Below, piece by piece: positions 1 through 9,121 of a DNA stretch of 64,000 nucleotides. The first letter of the stretch is position 1. The number at the start of each line of letters is the position of its first letter. The position numbers were made by a program, and so were the translations under genes. The stretch covers positions 124,001-188,000 of the forward strand of contig OZ252011.1 of the NCBI GenBank assembly GCA_965247355.1, written 5' to 3'. Origin of the DNA: RHLJ01 sp965247355 (lineage in GTDB: Bacteria > Bacteroidota > Rhodothermia > Balneolales > Balneolaceae). Below the pieces are notes generated by a model. The model worked only from the letters and a program-made list of their open reading frames with translations, ran no database searches and was not told the DNA's origin.

Positions 1-3000
1 GTACTCGATACGCCCACTCGTATAGTCATTCAATGTGCCTTCGAAAAATTCGTTAAGCACAAAGGTTTGTTGTGGTTTTGTATCGATTGTAGCAATTATT
101 TCATGTCCTACTCCTGTTCCTGTAGTGTTAATTCCGGAGCTATCACTTAGCTCCACGATTAGATTTGGGGAATCGTTAGCAAGACTCCCGTTAATAAAAG
201 TTTGATCATTTAAGTAAACATCTAACTTAGGTCCTTTGCCATCATCAACTGCTTCTGTATTTACGCCATTGAAAATAACGTTTGTATATGCTCCGGAAGC
301 GGTGTTTTCTCCATTCTTAGCATAAATGAGTATTCGACCTAAACTGTCTGAAAAGCTGATGTCTTTTGGGATTATAAAAGTAAGAGAGTATTGGCCATTT
401 TCAGCAAGTGTTTTGCCTTTAAAGAGAATATCATTCTCAACTTCATAGGTACATTCTCTAACTGTTCCACTATTCAGATAGCAATCGTTAGGTTCATCAT
501 ACCATTCGCGATCTGTTGGGATATTTACGGTTCGGGGTGCATCAAAAAGGGTGACTACTACCTCACCATTAAAATCAGATTCAATCTCGCCTTCAGCGTT
601 TTTAATAGCTCCGTTTAAAGTAACCTGATCAAGTGCCTTTATGGTTAATACAGTGTCTTCCGAGGCTACATCAATTCCATTTATTGCTTCAACCTCTGCC
701 TTTTTATCTGGTAAGGCGAATTTTAGAGCAGGGTCACCAATTAATATGAATTTTCTACTATTATTTTCAGAACCTACACGAGTATTTTTTGTACGCAGGA
801 AGATTTCACCAAAAGTTAATGATTCCCCTTCATCGTTTCGGGCAATCATATTTTGAGACAGCTGAATATTCAATCCATAATTAAGCGAGGTTGAACTTCC
901 ACTTGTATACACAACTCTCGTTGTTGTAAAACTAGCTACAGCACCACCATTATCAGTAAATACCAATCTTTCTGCTCCAGATTGATTATTTATATCATCA
1001 TATCTACCAAACTGACAGGTTGCAGTTACAAATACGGTAAGTCGGTTTCGGTTTGTTAACTGAGAAATATAATCCGAACTATATAACTCTTCATCAGTTA
1101 AGTTTTGGGCGTTACCATGCCCTGAATAATTCATTATCAATGTTCCGGAGTTTATGGTATTGATAAAATCACGTGTTGCAGCGGGTAATTGTCTTCCTGC
1201 TCCGGTTATTTCCTCAGGGTAATCAAATAAGTAAATTTTCTTAGCCCTGCCTCCAACTTCATTCAAATTCATTCTTCGTACGGTGCCATCTGCATTTTCT
1301 ACATGTAAATCTTTGTTTCTTTCCGGTTCGGGTAAATCGTCGTCTGCAGCAAAAGTGAATAGGTTTTGCCAATCTCCGTCATTAGCAGGATTTTCATATC
1401 GTTTAATTTTATCAATTGCTATGGCTGCTTCACTTCTTGTTTGTGCTGAAATCCTCCCAATTCCCAGGTCTATCCGTGCTGAGCTATTCAGTGTTCCTTC
1501 AGAATCATCCATCAAGCCAAAGTAATCATCACTCCCAAATGAATTGGTTCTATGGATAGATTCAGATGTCTGAAAAGTGAGTACATCGTTGGTAAATGAG
1601 TTAGAAATAATATTTTTGGTATCGTAGGTTGCGTCGCCAAAAAGAAGGAGATATTTAGGAGGATTTTCGCCATCAGCGACGGCAACATCCCAAAGATGCT
1701 TCAAAAAATCTCTAAGTGCGGTAGGATCTTTAACACCTGACGAAAACTCATTTAAAATCTGATTTTGTGTTACAACCACTGGAGTTAAGCCATCTCTTTG
1801 AGCTCTATGATTGGCCAGCTCCTCTGCATAGTCAAGAAATCTTTCAGAGGTAATAATTATATAGTCAGGGTAGAAAGAAGTAGCATGTAGGTTTTGATTA
1901 GCAATAGAAGTCCCCATAACTGGAGTAAAAAGAGCGCTTTGAGCTATGATTTTAGTTTGGGGATCTGAATTGTAAACAAGGCTATACTCCTCTGTTGAGG
2001 AAGTAACCTCAAGAAGTTTAGGTTGAGTTGGATTTGTGACATCCATTACATAGGGTATATTCGAAAATCCACTTATCCTGAAGTCTGTCATTTCTGTAGC
2101 AGAACCATCAGAGGGAGCAAAGAAGAACAGCCGGTTATTCTTTGCTGTTAGCTTTCGATGTACAACTAATCTAAAATAATCGATAAAAGCATTTGTCCCG
2201 GAATCAGTATTTTCCATCATTAAATCTAGGCTAAGTATGCCATCACTGCTTGTTAAGACAGCTTCTTGATTGTTAAATCTGTAGCTCCGTGCTGAAGCGC
2301 CTTCATAGGAACCATAATCACTTGATAAACGACCAATAGAAAAACTTCTGAATGGAGAATTATTAAAATTCATGTCAAACGAAGCAGTAGTTTCTGAGCG
2401 CAGGTAAATTTGACCTGATAACAGTGCAGGAACTGTGGTATCGATATCAGGTAAAGTATCCTGAAAAACATTAACAAGTTGGTTAGTTGCGGTAGCAGGG
2501 ATGGTTTGACCCAGCCAGTATCTTCCGGACTTCTGTTTAGTTTCTGTTTTAGTAAGCTCTTCTTCTTTCCAAATAAAATCATCGAAAGAAGTGATGGTTC
2601 TGGTGGGAGTTAATCCCGAATTTACTATTGAGAGCCTGTCTCCCTGAGAGTTACCAACCGTTAGAAATACATAAGTACTATCACTATATGGGTGGATAGA
2701 ATGGGTAAAAGAATTTCCAATTCTGAATTCTTCATGGGGGCTATTCCCATAAAAAATTACACGGTCACTTGTGTCGAAACTTCCGTCACTTTCACCTTCA
2801 ACAAGAATTGGAATCTGAGAAAACTCCGGACGTTCATCGCTATTACTTTCTGGAAGTACGTATCCATCAGTGCCCCAAAGCTGAATATTTCTTGGATTGA
2901 TTGCATCAACATCGATTCCAAGTTGCGATAAATAGTTGGTATTCAGTTGATATACTCCGCGCTTACCTATTGGGATTTTATACCAAGTACCAGTTGAAAG

Positions 3001-3471
3001 GGGATGGTCTTCAATAGATAAGTTTTTCCTCTTAATTGAAGTAAGAGGGACTTCATTGGTTACTTTATACACTCGGAATCGAATGTATTTAGTATGTAAA
3101 ACAGATTCGGAAGAAAAACGGGTGAGGTGGATTTGCAATGATGCTACCTCTTTACCTCGATACATGCCTGGATTGGTAACTTCTACTACCGGTGCTTCAG
3201 CTGAGCTTAAATTCAAACCAATTTTTTTAGCATCAGATACAGATTCATTTGTGGATACAACCGATTGATTAATAACCTCATATTTGGCTGACCCATTTTC
3301 AACCGGAACCATAAACTCATACGAAGGATAAATACCCAGATCATTGTTTATGATTTCATATTCAGTATAGGAATCAGTTACTGCAACTTTACGAAGTTCC
3401 TGAGCACTTACTAGTCCAGAGAAGAAGAGCAGAGAGAAAAGCGAACCGATATATGAAAATCTTTGAAGCAT
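1..3471 (-). CDS. porU: PorU, type IX secretion C25-family sortase (3' end cut by window edge)
   Basis: The reverse strand is open from an ATG at 3471 to base 1 without a stop (1,157 codons), so the C-terminus lies outside the window. Residues 1-23 look like a Sec signal peptide ending in VSAQ. The middle carries a gingipain-like C25 peptidase domain: a YSGHG motif with His785 and a TATCQFG motif with Cys819, the His/Cys spacing usual for gingipains. The visible end (FEGTLNDYTSGRIEY) fits the beta-rich region before the last part of PorU. In the family, PorU sits on the outer membrane with PorV, cleaves the C-terminal signal of T9SS cargo and transfers the cargo to anionic LPS. It has its own promoter and a leader of about 195 nt. 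Family assignment is secure from the catalytic motifs and overall plan; activity is inferred. Confidence 0.9.
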   Translation of the reverse strand, partial: MLQRFSYIGSLFSLLFFSGLVSAQELRKVAVTDSYTEYEIINNDLGIYPSYEFMVPVENGSAKYEVINQSVVSTNESVSDAKKIGLNLSSAEAPVVEVTNPGMYRGKEVASLQIHLTRFSSESVLHTKYIRFRVYKVTNEVPLTSIKRKNLSIEDHPLSTGTWYKIPIGKRGVYQLNTNYLSQLGIDVDAINPRNIQLWGTDGYVLPESNSDERPEFSQIPILVEGESDGSFDTSDRVIFYGNSPHEEFRIGNSFTHSIHPYSDSTYVFLTVGNSQGDRLSIVNSGLTPTRTITSFDDFIWKEEELTKTETKQKSGRYWLGQTIPATATNQLVNVFQDTLPDIDTTVPALLSGQIYLRSETTASFDMNFNNSPFRSFSIGRLSSDYGSYEGASARSYRFNNQEAVLTSSDGILSLDLMMENTDSGTNAFIDYFRLVVHRKLTAKNNRLFFFAPSDGSATEMTDFRISGFSNIPYVMDVTNPTQPKLLEVTSSTEEYSLVYNSDPQTKIIAQSALFTPVMGTSIANQNLHATSFYPDYIIITSERFLDYAEELANHRAQRDGLTPVVVTQNQILNEFSSGVKDPTALRDFLKHLWDVAVADGENPPKYLLLFGDATYDTKNIISNSFTNDVLTFQTSESIHRTNSFGSDDYFGLMDDSEGTLNSSARIDLGIGRISAQTRSEAAIAIDKIKRYENPANDGDWQNLFTFAADDDLPEPERNKDLHVENADGTVRRMNLNEVGGRAKKIYLFDYPEEITGAGRQLPAATRDFINTINSGTLIMNYSGHGNAQNLTDEELYSSDYISQLTNRNRLTVFVTATCQFGRYDDINNQSGAERLVFTDNGGAVASFTTTRVVYTSGSSTSLNYGLNIQLSQNMIARNDEGESLTFGEIFLRTKNTRVGSENNSRKFILIGDPALKFALPDKKAEVEAINGIDVASEDTVLTIKALDQVTLNGAIKNAEGEIESDFNGEVVVTLFDAPRTVNIPTDREWYDEPNDCYLNSGTVRECTYEVENDILFKGKTLAENGQYSLTFIIPKDISFSDSLGRILIYAKNGENTASGAYTNVIFNGVNTEAVDDGKGPKLDVYLNDQTFINGSLANDSPNLIVELSDSSGINTTGTGVGHEIIATIDTKPQQTFVLNEFFEGTLNDYTSGRIEY

Positions 3472-3480
3472 ACAGGGTAT

Positions 3481-3656
3481 TAAACCAGATATAACAACTG
3501 TTATTGCCAGATTAGAAAAATCTAGCGAAACAGAATAAACCAGATTTCAGATTGATCTTTAAAGTTAGGATTGGCTATTAAAACCATACAGTAACAATGT
3601 TCTTTTTTTGAATTAAAAAATGAATTTGTAGCTGTTTTGTATGGTATATCTGGTTT
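3481..3656 (-). promoter_or_regulatory. porU leader with repeated, mutually exclusive pairing arms
   Basis: TAAACCAGAT occurs twice on the plus strand (3481-3490 and 3536-3545). TATATCTGGTTT at 3645-3656 is a perfect 12-base inverse of AAACCAGATATA at 3482-3493. In the predicted porU mRNA the 5' arm lies near +12 to +23. It could pair either with the middle copy (9 bp) or with the copy ending about 10 nt before the ATG (12 bp), which would cover the ribosome-binding region. The arms may equally be protein-binding half-sites. The repeats are seen directly; regulation is inference. Confidence 0.4.
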
Positions 3657-3673
3657 GTTAAAGATGAATGCTA

Positions 3674-3702
3674 ATTATAGCAGTGGAATGTAATAATGTC
3701 AA
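3674..3702 (-). promoter_or_regulatory. Consensus sigma70-type promoter for porU
   Basis: On the minus strand a perfect TTGACA (3702-3697) is followed after exactly 17 bases by a perfect TATAAT (3679-3674). Transcription would start near 3667, giving a leader of roughly 195 nt before the porU ATG. The match to the E. coli consensus is complete, unlike the -33/-7 elements typical of Bacteroidia. The promoter lies just downstream of the thiolase stop codon, so porU is probably transcribed on its own. Confidence 0.75.
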
Positions 3703-3716
3703 CCTAAAAACGATGA

Positions 3717-4895
3717 TTAGAACATTTCTAATACAAGGGAAGAAGCACCGCCGCCGCCATTACAAATTCCTGCACAACCATACTTTCCACCTGTTCTTTG
3801 AAGTGCATGAATTAGGGTAACTATTATTCGTGCACCTGAGCAACCAATTGGGTGGCCTATACTTACCGCACCACCATGTATATTTACTTTTTCAGGATCT
3901 AATTCTAGAATCTTATTATTGGCAAGTGCCACTACAGAAAAGGCTTCATTAATTTCAAATAAATCGATTTCTTCTTTGGTGAGTTGAGCCTTTTTAAGAG
4001 CGAGAGGAATTGCATCAGCCGGTGCAGTTGTAAACCATTCAGGGGCTTTAGCAGCACTTGCATGACTTATTATTCTGGCAAGGGGAGTAAGACCGAGCTC
4101 AGTTGCTTTTTCTTCACTCATAAGAAGTACAGCGGCTGCACCATCATTGATGCTTGATGCATTTGCAGCAGTAACGGTTCCTTCTTTATCGAATACGGGA
4201 CGTAAAGATGGAATTTTTCCGAAATTAACACGAGCTAGTTCTTCATCTTCAATTGCTTCGGTAACGTTTCCTTTTCGGTCTTTCACATTAATCTTTATGA
4301 TTTCATTGGAAAAGTATCCTTCTTCATGTGCTTCAATGGCTCGTTTATATGAAAGTGTAGCATATTGGTCCTGTTCTTCACGACCTATAGAGCATTCTTT
4401 AGCACATAATTCAGCTGCATTACCCATTGCATAGTCGTTATATACATCCCAAAGCCCATCCTTCTGGATACCATCTTCAACTTTAGCATGCCCATACTTG
4501 GAACCGAAACGGTGTTTTGGAAGATAGTAAGGCACGTTACTCATGCTCTCCATACCACCGGCTATAATAACTTCAGCATCACCAAGCCGTATTTGATCTG
4601 CTCCAATCATTATTGCCTTCATCCCGGAAGCACATACTTTATTTATTGTTGTGGATGGGGTCAATTTGGAAAGGCCTGCTTTTAATGCTGCTTGTCTTGC
4701 AGGAGCTTGTCCAATTCCTGCAGTTAATACATTGCCCATTACTACTTCATTAACCAGATCTGGAGAAATACCTGCAGACTTAATGACTTCCAGAATAGCG
4801 GTAGCTCCGAGTTCAGGGGCTGTGAATGAAGCGAGGCTTCCTCCGAAGGCTCCGATTGGGGTTCTTTTTGCTGCAACAATAACTACATTTCTCAT
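3717..4895 (-). CDS. Acetyl-CoA C-acetyltransferase (thiolase)
   Basis: This 392-residue biosynthetic/degradative-type thiolase has the full catalytic set in the usual places: Cys88 (NKVCASGMKA), His348 (IGHPIGCSG) and Cys378 (CAGICNGGGG). The length is normal for the family. It condenses two acetyl-CoA to acetoacetyl-CoA or runs the reverse reaction, in the cytoplasm. The neighbours are porU downstream and a PLP enzyme upstream, so it is probably a single transcription unit. The exact chain-length preference (AtoB/PhaA versus FadA) cannot be read from the motifs, but the short regular sequence resembles acetoacetyl-CoA thiolases. Confidence 0.93.
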   Translation of the reverse strand: MRNVVIVAAKRTPIGAFGGSLASFTAPELGATAILEVIKSAGISPDLVNEVVMGNVLTAGIGQAPARQAALKAGLSKLTPSTTINKVCASGMKAIMIGADQIRLGDAEVIIAGGMESMSNVPYYLPKHRFGSKYGHAKVEDGIQKDGLWDVYNDYAMGNAAELCAKECSIGREEQDQYATLSYKRAIEAHEEGYFSNEIIKINVKDRKGNVTEAIEDEELARVNFGKIPSLRPVFDKEGTVTAANASSINDGAAAVLLMSEEKATELGLTPLARIISHASAAKAPEWFTTAPADAIPLALKKAQLTKEEIDLFEINEAFSVVALANNKILELDPEKVNIHGGAVSIGHPIGCSGARIIVTLIHALQRTGGKYGCAGICNGGGGASSLVLEMF

Positions 4896-4975
4896 TGGAC
4901 GAATAGAATTAAATATTTCAATTGTAAGCGCTTTTCCGGCTCACTAAAGATACAAATAGTAAAGAAAAGGAAATG

Positions 4976-6118
4976 TTAAAATGCTTGATCTAAGTCGGCA
5001 ATCAAATCGTCAGCATCTTCGATTCCTACAGAAATACGAATCAGAGAATCGCTAAGTCCAGCTTTTTCTCTCAAGTGTTTTGGAATAGATCCATGAGTCA
5101 TAGAAGCAGGATTGCTTATCAATGATTCTACACCACCCAAACTTTCAGCAAGTGTGAAAATGTTTGTGCTACTCATAAACTTTACAGCGGCGTCAATGGA
5201 ATCATCTTTCAGAGTGAAAGAAAGCATAGCTCCAAAATCATCCATCTGCTCTTTAGCAAGGCTATGCTGAGGATGAGATTCTAATCCCGGGTAAATCACT
5301 TTTCCAGCTTTTGGGTGAGAGTTCAGGAAATCAGCAATTTTCTTTGCATTCTGTACCGACCGTTCTACCCGAACCGCAAGTGTTTTAATTCCACGAAGTG
5401 TTAAGTAGCAGTCCATGGGTCCGGGCACTGCTCCACTTGATTTTACCTGAAATCTCAGGTTTTCCAGAATCTCTTTGTTTGAAGTAGCTACTGCTCCATG
5501 AATTACATCAGAATGTCCAGCCAGATACTTTGTTGCAGAGTGTAATACTGCGTCGGCTCCGAATTCTAGTGGACGTTGCAGATAAGGTGAAGCAAAGGTA
5601 TTGTCTACAATTGTAAGAATGTCATTCGATTTAGCAATACTAATAAGTTTTTTTAAATCGACTACTCTAAGTAGAGGGTTGGTTGGAGTTTCAATCCACA
5701 TCATTTTTGTCTGAGGTGTGATTGTACTCTCAACCAACTCAAGGTCGGTCATGTCAATAAAAGAGAACTTAATTCCATAAGGCTCAAAAACAGAAGTAAA
5801 TAACCGATAAGAACCGCCATATAAGTCATCAGACGAGATTATATGATCTCCGGGTCTGAACATTTTTAATAAAGCATCCATTGCCGCAACTCCACTTGCA
5901 AAACAAGCGGCTTCGTCAGCTCCTTCTAAACCGGCAATAAGTTTTTCAAGTGCCGTTCTGGTTGGATTTCCGACACGTGCATAATCATACCCTTTGTGTA
6001 CATTAGGAGCTGATTGCTCGTACGTAGAAGTTTGGAAAATGGGGGGCATTACCGCGCCAGAAGTTTCTTCTGATTTCTGACCGGCGTGGATCGCTTTAGT
6101 ATTAAATTTCATTCGCAT
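4976..6118 (-). CDS. Cystathionine gamma-synthase/gamma-lyase family PLP enzyme
   Basis: This 380-residue Cys/Met-metabolism PLP enzyme binds the cofactor at Lys197 (HSATKYLAGHSD). Its N-terminal YDYARVGNPTR motif contributes to the phosphate and active-site region of the neighbouring subunit. The family carries out gamma-replacement (cystathionine synthesis from activated homoserine) or gamma/beta-elimination, and the sequence alone does not separate the two. The start sits one base past the stop of the upstream TPR lipoprotein, so the three genes 8617-4976 appear co-transcribed. Met3 (6112) is an alternative start because the family usually begins close to KFNTKAIHAG. No clear Shine-Dalgarno sequence precedes either. 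Confidence 0.9.
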   Translation of the reverse strand: MRMKFNTKAIHAGQKSEETSGAVMPPIFQTSTYEQSAPNVHKGYDYARVGNPTRTALEKLIAGLEGADEAACFASGVAAMDALLKMFRPGDHIISSDDLYGGSYRLFTSVFEPYGIKFSFIDMTDLELVESTITPQTKMMWIETPTNPLLRVVDLKKLISIAKSNDILTIVDNTFASPYLQRPLEFGADAVLHSATKYLAGHSDVIHGAVATSNKEILENLRFQVKSSGAVPGPMDCYLTLRGIKTLAVRVERSVQNAKKIADFLNSHPKAGKVIYPGLESHPQHSLAKEQMDDFGAMLSFTLKDDSIDAAVKFMSSTNIFTLAESLGGVESLISNPASMTHGSIPKHLREKAGLSDSLIRISVGIEDADDLIADLDQAF

Positions 6119-6119
6119 T

Positions 6120-7301
6120 CTAAGAACTAAATCGTGATTCTTTGAGTGTCATCAGACCTTCTAAAGTAGCTTGAATTGTTTCATCTTGTGGGGAAATCTC
6201 TATGAGTTTTCCATAATACTCAATGGCAAAGTTCAGTAATATTTCAGCTTTAGTATGAAGTGCCTGCTTATCAATTTCAAACGCAACTTCGTATACCGCT
6301 AAATATTTTCCGGTTAAATTGTTATAGAATACTGCAAGGCTTTCAATATAGCTTGTGTTAGAAGTATCCCGGCTATATGCCTGAATTAATTCCTGCTCAG
6401 CTTGCTCACCAACACCTTCAGCTTCAAATCTGATTTGCGATACGAGTGCTGAATCCTGAGCTTGGTAAGCCCGGTAAAGATCGTCCATAATAGAAGCATT
6501 AATTTCATAAAGCTGTGTACCATAAACATTTCGAAGAGCAGCATCATTTGGATATTTATCAACCAGATCGCTTAGCAGGTTAACTGCTTTTTCATTATTT
6601 GAGCTTGAGATATAGGCATTAACTAACCCAAAAGCGATATTTTTACTTTCAGTGATATCCGTTTTTGCAAGTTCGTAATAGAATACTGATTGATCAGGTT
6701 CTCCAGATTGTAAATACAAAAACCCAAGATTTTCATAGAGTTTAGCAGGGACTTCACTTAATGTATTCTTGGCAATGTTTAAGGTAGAAATTGCTTCCTG
6801 AACATTGCCGGTAGAAAATTGAGCGGTTGCAAGTGAAAGGTGACTACTTGCTTCCAAAGGTTTTAATATGATTGCATTTGAAAAGTGAGCTTCTGCTAAT
6901 GAGAAGTCATTACTTTCTTCCTTGTTATTGAATTCTGCAGTACCAGCATTATGCTCTTCAGACCAAAGCTTCATTTTAATTGTTTCAACCTGAGCTTCTT
7001 GAGTTGAATCAATTCCAACTTCGGCTGCCTGCTCAAAAGAAGATATAGCCTCAGAATACAACTCACCTCGTTCTCTTGGATCTAGTGGCTCCGCGATTAA
7101 GGTATTAATCTGTCCTTTTTTAATCAGCAATGCTGGTTGATTCGGATCATTGGCAAGCTGCTCATCAATTTGAGTTAATGCTATCTCATACTGATTTTCA
7201 GCTATCAATGAGTCGATAGATGGTTTAGAGGAAGAACAAGCGAAAAAAAACCCGATAGCAAGTACCAGGCTTGCTAATCGGGTATTGTATGAAATATTCA
7301 T
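6120..7301 (-). CDS. TPR-repeat lipoprotein
   Basis: This 393-residue protein begins with a hydrophobic signal ending at Cys22 (GFFFAC), followed by CSSSK, and is probably a lipoprotein. The rest is helical and reads as tetratricopeptide repeats, for instance around residues 150-260 where A/L/Y-rich helix pairs recur. TPR arrays bind partner proteins and this one should face the periplasm. It lies 26 bases after a second, similar TPR lipoprotein and directly before the PLP enzyme. The two TPR proteins share the wording 'EHNxGxxxxxxxxS' and their domain order, suggesting an old tandem duplication. The partner is unknown. Confidence 0.8.
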   Translation of the reverse strand: MNISYNTRLASLVLAIGFFFACSSSKPSIDSLIAENQYEIALTQIDEQLANDPNQPALLIKKGQINTLIAEPLDPRERGELYSEAISSFEQAAEVGIDSTQEAQVETIKMKLWSEEHNAGTAEFNNKEESNDFSLAEAHFSNAIILKPLEASSHLSLATAQFSTGNVQEAISTLNIAKNTLSEVPAKLYENLGFLYLQSGEPDQSVFYYELAKTDITESKNIAFGLVNAYISSSNNEKAVNLLSDLVDKYPNDAALRNVYGTQLYEINASIMDDLYRAYQAQDSALVSQIRFEAEGVGEQAEQELIQAYSRDTSNTSYIESLAVFYNNLTGKYLAVYEVAFEIDKQALHTKAEILLNFAIEYYGKLIEISPQDETIQATLEGLMTLKESRFSS

Positions 7302-7327
7302 AAAGTTATTTTTTAAATAAGCGTGGA

Positions 7328-8617
7328 TTACATTCCTGCTTTTTCCATAGCAGCTTCAGCTTCTTCACGCATATCAAGCAGGGTATAAATACGGAAAAGT
7401 GAAGCCCAGTAGGAGGTATTATCTGGATCTAATTCAGCTGCGCGCTCGTAATTAACCATTGCCTTTCTGGTTTCTTCCTTTGCCAATGCATCATATTTAT
7501 CAGATTCTTCAAAGTCATTAGTTGAATTCCTCTTATCATAAAGGTTAGCCGCTTTATTCTGATATAGAACTCCAAGTGTGTTAAATGTAGCAGGAATTGT
7601 ATCATCTAACTCAGCTGCTTTAGTTAAAGCTTCTTCTGCACTATTTGTAAGTGAAGCCATTTGTTCATCAAGCTTTTCATTTTCAGCTTTGAGTTGATTT
7701 ATCTCTTCTTCTGATCCATCATTTCTTTCAAGTTCAAATATCTTGTCAGAGTTTGAAGTATATTGGTCAGTGAGGTTTAATACTCTTTGGTAAACCCTTG
7801 ATCCAACCACAAGATGATACCTTGCATTGTCTGGGTCTGTTTCTATTAAGCCATTCATCACATCTAGTGCTTCATCAGTTTCACCAATTTGGAACAGGCC
7901 ATCGGCTAATTTTTGAACAAGACCTACACTGTCGGGATAAAATTCAAGACCCTCACGCATTATTGAGACAGCTTTTTCTGGTTGCTGGCTTAAGAAATAG
8001 TAAGAACCCAAACGGTCGTACTCAGATGCTTTTCCCTGATCCTGAAGTTCTATTGCAGTAGTAAGTGCTTCTGCAGCATTTTCAAAATCACTATTCATGT
8101 AATAAATCTGAGCTAATACATCAAAAGATAAAACGCTATCCGGGTTGATTGTAGTAGCATTTTCAAGGTGAGCAATTGAGAGTTCAAGAGGGTTATCTAC
8201 GGATGCCATTATGCTATCATCAGTAGCGTATCGAATTCCTTCGTTATGTTCAATACTCCAGTAGTTTAAAACTAATGGTGTTACTTGATCTGCTTCTGAT
8301 GCAGGTTCTTCCTGCGCTGCGAATAATTCTTCAGCTTCATCTAAATTCGAACGCATATCTTCATAATTTGAAGCACGTTCTGATGCGACAGGCTCAGCTT
8401 CTGCCACTTTACCCAAAACGACTGCCTTATAATAATAGCCTAATGGGTTAGCAGGTTCCTTTAAAATTAGTGTGTCAGCAGCGGATAACGCGGCATTGTA
8501 ATCTTGCGAATCTATTCCTGCTTGTATCGGTTTGATAAGTGGATTGCCCGATTCACAACTGGCTGCAAAAAAAACAACCAAAAGAGCAGCGAAGAGACTA
8601 TAGAAATGCTTTTTCAT
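7328..8617 (-). CDS. TPR-repeat lipoprotein
   Basis: This 429-residue lipoprotein has a clean signal and lipobox, FAASC with Cys21. Repeated helix pairs of about 34 residues follow (for example residues 150-260, then a last TPR near 390-425). A Lys/Glu-rich coiled-coil-like stretch lies near residues 290-330. It is the first gene of a minus-strand group with another TPR lipoprotein and a Cys/Met PLP enzyme. It is presumably anchored in the outer or inner membrane facing the periplasm. Tandem TPR lipoproteins of this sort are common in Bacteroidota, but I cannot name a specific function. Confidence 0.82.
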   Translation of the reverse strand: MKKHFYSLFAALLVVFFAASCESGNPLIKPIQAGIDSQDYNAALSAADTLILKEPANPLGYYYKAVVLGKVAEAEPVASERASNYEDMRSNLDEAEELFAAQEEPASEADQVTPLVLNYWSIEHNEGIRYATDDSIMASVDNPLELSIAHLENATTINPDSVLSFDVLAQIYYMNSDFENAAEALTTAIELQDQGKASEYDRLGSYYFLSQQPEKAVSIMREGLEFYPDSVGLVQKLADGLFQIGETDEALDVMNGLIETDPDNARYHLVVGSRVYQRVLNLTDQYTSNSDKIFELERNDGSEEEINQLKAENEKLDEQMASLTNSAEEALTKAAELDDTIPATFNTLGVLYQNKAANLYDKRNSTNDFEESDKYDALAKEETRKAMVNYERAAELDPDNTSYWASLFRIYTLLDMREEAEAAMEKAGM

Positions 8618-8743
8618 TTTTTTATCGAAATTGAAAGTGGATGATTAAGGATTCTTTATTAAGTTTTACAAAGTAACCATATAATGAACTTTCCGCAATA
8701 AAAGTACGGACAAGGATTTAACCGAATTTTTAAGTCAATTGTT

Positions 8744-9121
8744 ATGAAAAAAAGAATATCCACATCAAAAGCACCCGCAGCTATTGGCCCATACAGCCAG
8801 GCGATTATTCATAACGGTATAATATACTGTTCAGGACAAATCCCGTTAGATCCTGAAACTATGACCATAGTAGGGGATGAAGCTACTACTCAGGCAAAGC
8901 AGGTGATGAAGAATCTCAACGAAGTACTCAAGGAAGCAGGGAGTGATTTTTCAAAAGTAATAAAATGCTCCATTTTTCTTGATGATATGGGGGATTTTGG
9001 AAAAGTAAACGAAGTATATGGAAGCTACTTCGAAGCAGATCCTCCTGCAAGAGAAACCGTAGCGGTGCAAACGTTACCGAAAGAAGTTTTAGTTGAAATC
9101 AGCTGTATCGCCTACATTTGA
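8744..9121 (+). CDS. ridA: RidA family enamine/imine deaminase
   Basis: This is a 125-residue RidA/YjgF/UK114 protein with the family opening (APAAIGPYSQA), the GQIPLDP motif and the conserved Arg in DPPARETVAV. RidA hydrolyses reactive 2-aminoacrylate and related enamines released by PLP enzymes such as threonine dehydratase. The function fits a nearby Cys/Met PLP enzyme, although the two genes are divergent. A TATAAT-like hexamer lies upstream (inside 8690-8700) but no convincing -35. The 3' end overlaps the convergent peptidase gene by 10 bases. Confidence 0.93.
   Translation: MKKRISTSKAPAAIGPYSQAIIHNGIIYCSGQIPLDPETMTIVGDEATTQAKQVMKNLNEVLKEAGSDFSKVIKCSIFLDDMGDFGKVNEVYGSYFEADPPARETVAVQTLPKEVLVEISCIAYI

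Noticed and set aside
8690..8700. TATAAT before ridA as a firm promoter
   Set aside because: The hexamer is present but no acceptable -35 lies 16-18 bases upstream.
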